Assembly (NCBI GenBank): GCA_963669155.1
Contig: OZ022584.1
Location: 13,680,179 to 13,744,178, forward strand
Direction: 5' to 3'
Source of the DNA: Arbacia lixula
Lineage: Eukaryota > Echinodermata > Echinoidea > Arbacioida > Arbaciidae
DNA length: 64,000 bases
The translations under genes and the position numbers were made by a program. Shown one piece after another: positions 30,191 to 42,300 of the stretch (within the stretch, counting starts at the first letter, position 1; the number at the start of each line of letters is the position of its first letter). The notes below the pieces were generated by a model. It searched no databases. It was not told the DNA's origin and saw only the letters and a list, made by a program, of their open reading frames with translations.

Positions 30191-31844
30191 TTGATGTTTT
30201 TTGTAAACCGGGGCTCGATGGCGTTGTTGCGATCGATCTCCGGTGCACCGATAAATGATGGACGGGCGAAGTCGAAGACCAATTTTTCCTCTTACGCAAC
30301 ACTGCAATGGTGCGCGTACCCTTACTGCAATCAACCCGCTCACTGCGTGAGCTACGTGTACCCCCGCAACATTACTTGGATTATGTGCAGCGCTCTCGCG
30401 GCTCATGCCTGGGTGTCCAACCCGCTGTTTGGCGCCGAGCCCATTTCACTACATCGGATTTTAAATATAGTGTTTGCGGCGAAGTATAACAACTTAAATG
30501 GATGAAATATCAGAATACTTCCCCAATATTTATCTTCACAACATCGAGACTTATTGCTTGCTCACAATCCCATCAATATCAGGTCCCTGGGCCCTTGATT
30601 TGTTCTGTGTCATGGACTCCTATCGCACTCGTATACACATGTACTTGCTGTATAGCACGCATGCTGAGCAATTGTCTGATCATGCATTGACTGCATTGAC
30701 TGCACATGTACCGCACGCGCCCAGCTATTACGCCACACCACGCACAAGTTCCTGCCCTAGCTCCTGGCTCAATCGAGCTAAACAGCGAGTTAAACCCACT
30801 CTGGCTCGATTCTCATGGATGCACCAGTTTCAACAAAACAGCTCTGGGGCTTGATAGCTTTGATCGAGGCCCAGTTTACAAATCAAACAAATTAAAAATA
30901 GAGGCTTAGGGGGATTCAGCCCCCCGCAATGCAAAAATGAGCCCCTGAAAAGTACTTAGAGAGCCCCAGTTAAAAGTTGTTTCCCCTCACATGGTTTAAT
31001 TCACAGGGTACTCCTTCCATGACATCAGGCTTGAAAAAATCCTTCGCAAACAAATTCATTGTTTTATTTCCTTGTGCAGAACTACAAGAAGACCTCTGCG
31101 TGGTAATGGAATGAACAAACCAGTAGGATTACATCCTGAAATGCAAAGAAGTGTGTATGCAAATTATTTTCTTAAGGCATTAAATCCTCTGAATGACATC
31201 TCCAATATACTGGTAAAGAATAACAGGTTCCCACAGCCGCCACATATGTGTACAAATACCTCTAGAGGGGTCAATATGTCCAGTGACTAAAGCTGTCCAT
31301 ACTGAAGATCCAAGCCAGAGCTAGTCACACTATTGGAGTCATATGCCATGCTCTTGGAAAGTGTGAACAAAACATGAACCTCACCCATCATCCAAGCTGC
31401 AACACCACCTCCAACTAACCACCAGCATGCTACCTGGAGCACTGAAAGCACCTTGCACAGTACAGACCTCCCTAGCTTTAGGGGAGAGTAATTCTTGTGA
31501 GTGTTCTGGAGTGCTGGAGTTACTCTTACATTCAGCCCTCTCGTGGGTGTTAGAGATGCACCGTTACCAGTCATCCAAGCAATAACACTACCCCCCACCT
31601 TAGTTATTTTGCTGTATTTAAGATTATTTTTTTTCTTCATAATTACATTGTCTGAAATCTGGTAGGAGACTATTAATTGTATGCATCCACTCATTTCTTG
31701 GGATGAGATGATGTTCTCTAGGTGTGTGAGATGTGATCTCTGAAACTCACAAAGAAAGAAACAAATCAAATAATGTACAGTACACACTGAAGCTGTACAT
31801 GTACACACGCTTCTATATGCATAAAATTTAGTCATGCACGAGGT
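30191..31844. other. Intergenic, no supported gene
   Basis: A locally GC-rich patch (30210-30480) is open on the + strand for about 100 codons but shows no family motif. On the - strand an ATG at 31835 opens 182 codons to 31287 with two weakly similar halves (VGGSVIAWMTG and VGGGVAAWMMG), also unrecognised. Neither is annotated as a gene. Confidence 0.4.
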
Positions 31845-32072
31845 CAGCTAGCCTAGGTACTAGGCTGTGAGGGGCATGGACACAACCCAGTCTGTTAACA
31901 ACTACGTCTGGTAACACAGACTACACCCTTGTGACGTCATAGCTCCTCTGGCTTCTTCCAGAAGGAGGAGGATGGGATTGAGGCATAGTCTGTGTTACCA
32001 GACCTAGTTGTTGACAGACTGGGTTGTGTCTATGCAACTCACAGCCTAGTACTTACAGTGCAGGCTAGCGCT
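31845..32072. mobile_element. Palindromic element with about 80-bp arms
   Basis: GTACTAGGCTGTGAGGGGCA, ACACAACCCAGTCTGTTAAC and CTGGTAACACAGACTA on the left are mirrored by TAGTCTGTGTTACCAG, GTTGACAGACTGGGTTGTGT and CTCACAGCCTAGTAC on the right. About 60 bp separates the arms. Confidence 0.88.
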
Positions 32073-33717
32073 CAGCAGAGTAGGCCACACGGACGTCACA
32101 CGGTCCCAAGAGAATGAGCTTTGGCATGATAGGTCAATGATAGGTCAAAAAGTATAATTACAAAATCATGTATCACATCATGATGTGACGCAAACTAATC
32201 TTACAATGTGTACCATCATTGTTTTGGCAGAATCTGGCAATATGTTAGAAAATGTTGTGTTAGGTTTTAAGATTAGTGCAATTCTTTTTTTTAGACATAA
32301 TCAAACATTGACATTAAACATCGCATGAACTTGAAGGTCCAGTTTGTGAAAAAGGAAACTTGACTGTGACATAGAACTCGTATGTACAGCATGAAAAATA
32401 AATTACTTTTGCTGTTTGCCTGTCAGGCTCAGTTTCTGTTTCAAATATATGTAGTTTAGTCTAGCTTAGTTTATTTCTGTATTAAACAAGCACATCTAAA
32501 GACGGCCGAACTAGAAGGCCTATGAATGATGTATATCAAACTTAGAAAGTAATACAAAAATATAAATATATCATGTGATACATAAGAATGATAAAAAATA
32601 ATGAACATAGTAAAAAAAAAAATTGTTGCAATGTATCCATGTACCGTAATTTCTTCTACAGACATGTAATCATGCCTTATCACCAAGCTGACAAAAACAT
32701 TCCTCATGACAGGATTGCTCTCATTATGTTGCTTAGATTTTGTCGGTCAACATCATTTTTTAAGTGTAAGGGTGTGCAAGGGTCCGATAATGACTAGCGG
32801 TAGGCGTTGGCATGCTTCTGGTGGTACCAAGCAAGTGTGACTACAAATCATCACCAGAGCATGGAGACGTCACATCTGTCGCATGCAATCTCTGCGTGCA
32901 CGTCAATTTGAATGGCCTCAAAGTCATTTCTGCAAGTTGTGTAGTAAAGCCCAAGTATTTTTTTTTTATCCAAAATGATGAAATATTTTGATTTGAATTG
33001 GAAAGGAAAAAGTCCAAGAATGAGAGGTACATGTACTTTTTTATTTAATTTTTCCATTGTTTTGATGAGGTTTTGTCACACTGTTCAAGACGTGCAAACC
33101 ATGATATATTACATACATGTAATTGTTGGGTTACATTGCAAGAAGTTGAATTTCTTAATGTGCAAAAAAAAGAAGGAAGTATTAGAAAGTAGAAGTTGAT
33201 TTTAAATTTCTGATCTGGTTAAATTTGAAAGATATTTTTTATTCATCTAAATTTCTTGAACTAATTATTTTTTTTTTCTGTACATCCTCACAGCTTATTT
33301 TGTTCAATGAAATATAAATAGATCAGTTCTGATACAGTTTATATATTTAATGTTATGACACAATATCCGAATGAAATGTGAGTGCATGACACGTATTTGT
33401 ACTCGTAGATGTGTACATGTAAGGAAGACATGCGAGTGAGCTACATGTACAATGTAGCCGTGCACTTTTGTACAGTACAGGCTGGTACTACAGCTGGGGA
33501 TACAGTATGCATCCTGTGCCGTCTGCTCACCCTTACTAGGGGTGAAGGAAGTTATCACTTGTGTGATGATTAGTCACATGTACATGTACACTCTGCCCAT
33601 ATTAAGACTCACACGTACATGTATGTAAGATGCCAAGTCAGCTCTGAAGTACATTGTACTGTACCTGCACTCACTGATAACACACCAGTAAGTGCTTGGT
33701 AAAAAATAGTGAAACCT
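32073..33717. other. Intergenic, nothing recognised
   Basis: AT-rich sequence with ACATGTAC-type palindromes clustered near 33410-33640. No exon or repeat family identified. Confidence 0.5.
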
Positions 33718-34077
33718 AAGGGTGTGTTTATCAACTCTTTTTTTGGTAGAATTAAGGTTTCCAAATGCGTTTAAATTTTTTAAACGCGTTTCAGGGAGTT
33801 GATAAACGCAAAGGTGTTTAGATTATGGGGTTCGGAAAGCTGTTTTGAAACAGGCAAATTTGTGCGATCCTAAAGTAAACGCGTTTGAGCCAGAAACGCG
33901 TTTAGAGAAGCGAGATAAATGCAAAGCTGTTTCGAAACGTCTTTAAACAACGTGTTTTCATAAATACATCGATCGTACACTATTGTACTACAGTGCACGT
34001 GCAACTGCGAAGTAGAGCTGCGCAGTGACAAGGCCGGTTTTCGACTCGGGCGATTGAGTTGATAAATGCACCGTTTA
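33718..34077. mobile_element. Element with TTTATCAACTC inverted ends
   Basis: The left end GGGTGTGTTTATCAACTC and the right end GAGTTGATAAATGCACC are inverted repeats. The interior has repeated AAACGCGTTT words (33782, 33880, 33893). About 360 bp, no coding capacity, non-autonomous. Confidence 0.6.
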
Positions 34078-37000
34078 GCATTTAGCATCATGCGAAAAGG
34101 TTTTGAGCATTACCGCGAACAGAGCTGCGTATGCGAGGCTATAAATAGCACACACAACGATACAGTGCGCGCGATGCGTGGAAGAATGTCCAGAATGTAG
34201 GTCAAATGAATACGGTCACAGTACTGTAATTCGCACATGATCAGATGGATTACTTAGCCTAGCCTAGTTCTAGTTACTTTAGATTTGCCGACCGCGAATT
34301 TAACATCGCGCGAAAATGTCGGGACCCCCGCCGAGCGCAAAAATATCTGCACGCGAAAAAACCACTTTTACAGTAGTCTGGCTTTTAGGACCGTATGGCA
34401 TTTCTGATCCCAATTGACAAATACAGTCTAGTACTCTAAGACTAGTCACTGTATCACTCTGCTATTTCCTCAGTCCATCTCACATATTAAGGTGAGTGAG
34501 AGAAGAAATTGAGAATGATTAGTCTACTGCAGCCAGTCCCCTTTATTGGCTTAGAAATTCCAAACAGTGTGGAAGCAAGGCTAGCGCAATTAACACAAGC
34601 TGTCTGTTTTGTACTACATGTAGGTGGCCAAGCAAGTGCAGTTGCCATAGGAACATCAAACCCGAACAATTAAAATTGAATATCCTGCATGAAGAATTAT
34701 ACGTTAATCCAGTGTATACCGTACTCAAGGCCTGCTTGTGCTTTAATCATGAGGAATATCACTGTAGCATTTGTCCTACCAAAGTTAAAAAGCAAATACC
34801 CATTCCTTTGTAATGAGATCCAATGCTAATATATAACAGCTGCTATTCATTCACTGCATGTGCACGTGCATCTCACGATCTTCAGTTCCACATAAATACC
34901 TAAACAAACATGTGTCAACATTGCTGATGAACTTGAAGTTTTGTCATGTTGTTCATATCATTCAATACATAAACTAGTGAATACAAAATTTGATACCTTT
35001 CTTAGATGTAAATATTGCTTGTAGATTGGAAGAGCTGATCATGTCTCTCATGATACCTCATACATCTGAAAGGAAAATACATTTTTTGATAAGTATATCT
35101 TACAGAAACGTTTCATGCAAGTTTTGAATGGAATATACATAGTATGTATTGCAGTGTAAAATTGAGACAATTCTACTGCAACAGGAAATCATATCTTGAG
35201 CCTGTTTTATTGGAACAATATTTTTTCTATTCAGTCTGTATGGATCCCTTGTAAGTATGTGCACATGTACATATTAAAACCGCAATTACATCTAGGCTTT
35301 TTAAATCTTTTCCAAAAATCTTCTGTTCAATTGTCAAAACTAAGCACATATCCTCCAGAGGGTCTGCAGCCCCAAACATGTGATCAGCGTGAAACTTTCT
35401 ATTGTGACTTGAAGGAAAGTACAATGAATCGGCATTAATTAAATGGCCGATGGTTGTCCATGGCCCTGTTGTATAAAACTTACCATTGATGGTAACTTTG
35501 CTAATGTCTATTTCATTGGCTGTCAAGTGATGTTACCATGGTAGATGGCAGAGTTACCATTAATGTTAAGTTCTATGCAACAGGGCCCATGTGCCTAATT
35601 TAAACACCCTTGTCCTCCACAGGATTCTGACATTACATGAACATGCAGGTCTGTGGCATCCGCTCATATCTGTCAAACATGGCTAAACATGCATGAGCCT
35701 TCAATGTAGTCTTAATGGTTAGTGCAATGCTGCCCTCTATCAGCTAGAGATTGTCAGGTTGGGAAGTAGCTTTGTGCCATACAGACATGGGCCGAATCAT
35801 GTCAGCTTCACTCGGTTCCGACTGAATTACTGAGAAGTGTATGACTTAGCCAGTAGGCCTACCTCTTGATCTGTTCTCAGCACTGGGATCATGTTATAAC
35901 ATTGAAAAATATGTTTTACACTTAATTCATACAACAAAGGATCAGCTCACAATATTTGCATTATGAACACAGTCAATGACAATCACACTGATACAGTGTT
36001 ACCAAACTATCAATCCTAAATATTTGAATGTCACATCATATTCTATGATCAAATTAATGGCTTAGTCAACAATCATGTAAAGAGAACTATGAAATAGATA
36101 GTTACATACATTGTGTAGACATTAGAAATTGAAAGGAGTGTTGCATGATATGATTATTCTACAAAAGTGAGCAATCAATGATTTATTTTTTTTACTTACA
36201 TTTTATTTTATTTACTTACATGTAGCTTGATTTTAAATTTTCTTTGCCAAACAAAGAAACTGAAAGCATTACGATACATTTACGGAATACAGTACATTTA
36301 CTTTGATTTTGACAAGTAAATTTTTATTATTATGTAAACAATCCATAAATGAGACAATGTTTTTATGAGGATGGATAGATGAAATTGGCAATGCACCATT
36401 TGAAAGCTTCATTTAGTTGAAGTTTCACGAACACATTGTTTCTTATCATTTGTCTGATCTTCTCAAACTTTACCATTAGAACTGTTTTAATTGTATGCTT
36501 TTATTCTACACTTTATGTTTACCTTTACTTCATAGTGATAAATGAAACACTGAATATTTGGTGTTAAAAAAATCTATGCTGTTCAAATTGGACAATCTTT
36601 ATAATTAACTAGCACAAAATATACCCATTAGCGTTTTGTTTTTTTACAAGACCTCAAACAACAAAGTTTCACTACTAAACATAAAGACCCCTTTCACATT
36701 ACTGATTATGGGGCCAGAAGCATTGTGTTTCTGGGTTGGATGTTTTTACCTGTATATATTAGAGCACATAAAGAACATAAACTATACAACTTTTTGTGGA
36801 AGAAGATTAAGGGCAACATTTTAGTGTCAGTTTGTCAGCAAATTTTAAGTTAAAGGAATATCGGACCTAAGGTGTGCTACACTGTACCTTTTTTTGTGAT
36901 TGAAAGCATTTGAAGAAAATATGACTTTGTTTTAAAAGGTTTTGGTGAACTCTTTAGGTGTTGAGTCATTTTAAAGGAATGTTGTTAACAAATTTGAACC

Positions 37001-38878
37001 TACATGTAAAAGGAACATCAGAGATGTTTAGACTGCTTAGATAAGAAATCCCCATTTGTCATTTTGCCTAACAATATGAGCTGGATTGCAACACTAAAAT
37101 CACTTTGAAACAGAAATTTTGTAATCTATCAATGTATCTGATTTTTCACACAACTTCTTAGAGGTAAATTTTCCATCAGCATGAACTATCACTGTCAATG
37201 ACATCACACCCAGTCGGAGGCAAAGTTTGCTGCACACTTTGAAAGAGATAGTCTCATTAGGAAGGACTCATTTTATATAGTTTGAACTCGTGTTGAACAT
37301 GTGTAGGCCAAGCCTTGTCACACCGACACCTGTTCATAGACTATGGGCCTGAATGGCGAGATTGCAAATGAAGCACTGCTGCTACTGTACAGAGTAATAC
37401 CCCATTAATCATATCCTTCATATTATTTTTGCCCACGTAAACCCATGACACATTTTTTTTGGACAGAGCAGTAGTGCTTTTTGAATGAGGGGAGGATGAG
37501 GATGAGGTTTCTATACTCACTCTCTAGTAGCGGGACTGCTGTGTGTGTCAGGAAGTTTTGAAGTCCGCTCGGCTACCGTTCGGGGGATATCTGCCGCGTA
37601 CCAGTCTCCACGCTGGGGAATAGGTGTTGCATTTTAATAGTGAACTTGTTTAAAGCCAAGGACTACTACTACTACTACTGCTGCTGCTTGCTTCAAGTGT
37701 ATTGCCATTTCTGTGTTGAGCCTGACTGGATTGCATGACATTAGCAATCAGGAAATCAGACTTGGCAAGAAGTAGACAAGGCGATTGCAGTCCAGACCCT
37801 CCCACTGTTTCACGGTGGTTTTCTTTTTTACCCGTGTTCGACACGGGTCCATATCGTACATGTATCTGTGTCCACATGTGCAGAGCAGTGGTTTCGGAGG
37901 ATACGCCTATCTGCAGTGTTTTTTTTTTCCCAAGCTGTTGTAACACGATTGTGAACAGTTGGCAACTTCCTGGGTTAGATGTTATCTAGCAGAGTGTCTT
38001 GTTGTTTTTAGCCCATCACATCCTGTGCGGACACAGAGTGCTCTAGAACAGTTTGATATCAGCAGATGAGAGAAAATATCTCTCTCTTCTATGTCATAAC
38101 TGTTAGTGTGCGGTTGCAAACACGACTAGATGATCGTACAAGGCATCACTGGATTAAGAGCTTTAGACATTAACAGTGATCCTCACGCCTTTAAATGGAT
38201 TAGTGGATATATCTGGATTATCTCAAGCTGACAATACTCCTGTACATTGTGTGTATACTATTTGAGTGGATCAACGATCAACAATTTAGCAGGAGACTTG
38301 CGTCAGGAGTCGCTGGATGTGTTCAAGGAGCAGGGTACATGCATAAGTGTTTAATTCTTGATGTCATTATCATAGTATGCTGGCGGTTGCCCAAACATTG
38401 GCTTGGCTTCATGAGATACGGAGGACCTGCACAATGCATAGGACGTTGAAAGTGTTGTGTAAACTGCACACATATCAACTGTAACTCCTTTGGAAGAAGG
38501 TGATTGTTGCGCAAGCTTAGTTCCTGTGTCTGTTGTAATGATCGTTTGTGTTACTTTTCGCTACATGTGCATACTGTGACCTCCATTAGCAAATACAGCA
38601 ATGGATTAATCAAGTATTAGATAGGAAATACTGTCTGATGGACTACTAATGCACTTGTGTGATTCAATTGTGTTGCCTGTTACTGAAACCAAGTGTACAG
38701 CCAATCGTGGAGTACTTAATCTTGGTACCGCGCCAAGTCAAAGATGACAGTGCTGTTAAGCTGGCTTTAGTATTTTCCGTGAAGCCTGCAGTACTTGTGA
38801 TCCGTCAAGTGCATTGTACTTGACCACCAAACTGATTGTTTGTGTTTGGGAGAGTATCGTTTTGGCGTACGCACAGCA
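34078..38878. other. EXOC4 upstream region and probable 5' UTR
   Basis: No supported coding exon apart from the MITE copy at 35461-35588. The last kilobase has a run of (TAC)n near 37665 and no clear TATA box. The EXOC4 transcription start cannot be placed from sequence alone. Confidence 0.5.
35461..35588. mobile_element. Palindromic element, copy 5
   Basis: TGGCCCTGTTGTATAAAACT with ACCATTGATGGTAAC on the left, GTTACCATTAATGTTAAGTT and CTATGCAACAGGGCCC on the right. The shortest and cleanest full copy of the family at 4996. Confidence 0.85.
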
Positions 38879-39343
38879 ATGATGGACGACGCCAGCCCTC
38901 CCACGCGGCAGAGTCGCAGCTTCAAGAATAAGCAGCTGAACCGCCTCTCGGGCGTCTTCAAGCCCATCGGCAGGAACAGGCCCAACAGTACCGGGGGAGG
39001 CGGAGGGGGCGCCGGTGCCAGCGCCAGCACCAGCGCCAGCACCAGCACCAACGCCAGCCCCGAGGGCGCTGTCCGCAGCCTCTTCCGCAAGTCCAGCATC
39101 ACGGGCCACTTCTCCCGCATGAGCAGCAGCAGCAGTAGCGGCAGCAGCAGCGGGGCCAGTAGCACGCGGACAGGTATCATCTTCCGAGGGGGGTCCTCCC
39201 GGGACAGTAAGAAGAGGCCGGCCCCACTCCCTCCCACCGGTGGGGCCTCAGGGGGAAGTTCCCCCTCCAGGTTGAGTCATAGGTCGTCTGGCTACAAACC
39301 GGTGCTCAAAGTGGTTAGGACCAGGCCCAAGCTGAAAGGTCTG
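38879..39343 (+). CDS. EXOC4: EXOC4 exon 1: long low-complexity N-terminal extension
   Basis: Two adjacent ATGs at 38879 and 38882; the second has the better context (A at -3, G at +4). The 155 residues hold a basic segment ([20 protein letters not shown]), a Gly/Ala/Ser/Thr run, a poly-Ser stretch, and a Pro-rich [10 protein letters not shown] that resembles an SH3 ligand. The exon is much richer in GC than its flanks. The donor CTG|GTAAGG is phase 0 and fits exon 2. Human EXOC4 has only about 20 residues before the shared core, so this may be lineage-specific or an alternative first exon. Confidence 0.7.
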
Positions 39344-42300
39344 GTAAGGTTATTGACGCACCACCCTTGCCTTTTGAAATGTCTGATGTTGAATTTTGTA
39401 CAAGTTTGTAGTGTATATTAGTTACCCAGGGTATCCCCTTCAGTGGTTAAGCACTGTTTTTTTTCCAGGGGGCCCTGCTTTGACATTTTGACATTCAATG
39501 CAACATGGTTTACATAAAATACAGTCAAATATGTACGTGGGCCGTTTATACTGTATTACAATTTTGGACACAATATTGCATCTCTCTTGGCCCTGGAGAT
39601 GAACAGCAATGTGAATGAATAATGTAGCATCAGTAATTTGGTCTTTCTTTAAGCAGTCGCCAAAGTAGCATTGACCAATTCATTTGGCATTCTTCAAGCT
39701 CAGTCTTGAGTTGTCCGCCTGACAACACGTACAGCTTGTAAAAGATGTCAACAGTGTGTCAAAATATATCTTGTTTGGAATGAATCTTAAGAAGAACACT
39801 TCTTTTTGAGAGAACACCAAATACTTGTTTTCACATGTCGTTTGTGTACGCTCAAACTCTAAAAATACAATTAAAACTTGTTAAAGTTCTAGAAATCAGT
39901 CCATACTATACATGGCTCCAGTTTTGCATGGGAATGAGGCACCCTACCAGTTTTTAATATGTTTTACAAATCCCTGTAAACTTGTGACGCTTTATTACAT
40001 AATCATTTAATCTGGGTCATTATTATGACCCCTCTTCTTCATAATAAATTCTACTCTGTAATTATGCTCGATTTCGTAAATGCCTTTTGTAAGTCAAATC
40101 CCATCAAAGTTTGTTTTCCTCTGCTTGGGCGGCAAACTTGGCCAAGACATTAGACATCAATTCACAGGAACACGATTAAAGCGCACAGGGACTTCAAGCG
40201 CCTGATTGAAAGATGGCTTGGCCATCAAGAGTCTGTCTGCCAACGAAAATATCCTTTTTCTGTCCCCGTTGTTTGCAGTTCAATCATTTCACTGTATCAT
40301 TTCACTGTATCATGTCTTACAAGAGGGCAGCTATATTTCTGCCATTGCGACAAACTCTCCATTACAATGGCTTATTTTACTCCGGAGCTTGTGTTTATTT
40401 CATGCAGATGTACTCCTTGGCCATCAATACATGATCATCAATATGAATTTGATTTTTTTTTCAGATGCACATGGATGTCAGAAACTTCAATCTTAATTCT
40501 ACATCACACTTCCTTCTCCAAGTTCTTGCATTTACAATGTAGTTTGAATAAAGGCTTGCAGCTGAAGCCGTAAAATATATCCTGATCTCATGGTATGTTG
40601 CTGCAAAAAGGGGCTCAGTATTGTAAAGTTTTATCAAGATTGCTTTGAAAAAATATGGGTTGGTTTGTGGTTATTGAACCAGCTCTGCTCTACCAACCTC
40701 TAATAAAATGAAACACCAATGATTTATTTTACTTACATAAGTGAGCACTTCTAAAGAACATAATAATTGTCATTGTGACATAAACTTGTGCATGTTCCAC
40801 TTCTTATTGTCCTGTTTTATGAAAAAGTGAAAAAACCCCAAAAATGTTTCAAATGAGGACTTCTAGGGAAGATCTATACTACCTGAGACTGTGATAGATA
40901 CTTGTGCATGTATTCTGCTTCTTATTGTCTTATTTTGTGTCCCTCTAATTTCAGTCAGGAACTGGGCTGTTGATGTCAGTTATTAGGACATTATCTGCCA
41001 GGTAAGTTGTGTTTTTTTTTTCTTTGCTCTCTTTTTTTATAGCTCATAAGACAATCACAAACAAGCAACAAATTGGAGTACATGTCTGTCTGTGAACCCA
41101 TGAAGAGCTAACACAATTGTGTATTAAAAAAGTTAGCTCCTACAGATAGATTTATCATTATTCTTGCTACTTATAAATTTCTTGAACACCTAATAGATGC
41201 ATTGTGCCATAATGTGTGAGAAAGCTCATGGCGACAAGCCTAATGTTCATAGAAACACCATTGTGTCAGGTATAAAGGTCACTGACTCAATGTCTGTTGG
41301 CTTTGAGCCATATGCATAGAGGATAGCGTGCAGAATGGACTGCCAATTCACATTACTATTATGCGTAGTTTTGGCAACTTTGTCTTAAGTTCTTTGATTT
41401 AAGAAATACCCTTCAGTACTAATGTGTGGCTTTATCTGATGAGAGACAAGTGAAAACAATTATGAGTATCTGCTTGGAAGGTCCAGTTTGGTTTGTTGTG
41501 ATTTGACAATAAAAGGATATTAACATCAAAATAGCCAGTGCAATTTAATCACATGTATACAGTATACTAAATGAGATTGTATGGAACATATTATTGAGGT
41601 GAGAACTTAAGATACAAACTACAAAAGCAAATGCTGTTCCAATGTGACAAACGTTTTTTGAACACCTAATACTCCCAAAGTTGTTTCATAAAAGTCTACC
41701 AATGATAACCCCCAATGTTTGTTTGAGTTTTGCTTAATAAAGCTGTTTTCCTGATCTAAAGAACATGATTTGGGAAAGACAGCCGGAGAAATGCCCACAT
41801 ACTTGGCTGACGAGATACAGTAACTTTGTGTCCTACTTTAATAAAGTGCAGTATTATTTTTAATAGTTAGCCCAATCGGGACCTAGTACCACAACAAAGT
41901 GCTTTGGAGTTTTAACTTTTAATAACAATATGACAAATCATACAAGAGGTAAATCAAAGAGTGTACATTTCTGTACTTGTACGATAAAGTCATTGTTCTA
42001 ATAAATACTATTTAGAAAATAGCAAAACTTTCGGGTAACACCATGTGGTTGTATTCTTTCGGATAATTGGCCCACTTATGGGGTGAAGAAAGGAAAGGAA
42101 AGTGAAAAGTGAAAAGGAGAGGTGAATTTTTATATTTTATAACACTTACACAAGACTATTTTTAGCTTTAGTTTTCGGTGTTTTAAACCGAAAATAAATG
42201 GGATGGAATGGAGGTAGAAGAAGAGGGTGGGGGTTGATGAAAGTTGTGAACTAGTCACAAAGTAGTGATAAAGAGAAAAGAAAAGAAAAGAAAATGAGAA

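Noticed and set aside
30191-30505. 104-codon GC-rich + frame
   Set aside because: No recognisable motif, no splice partners, and it starts next to a dead retroelement fragment.
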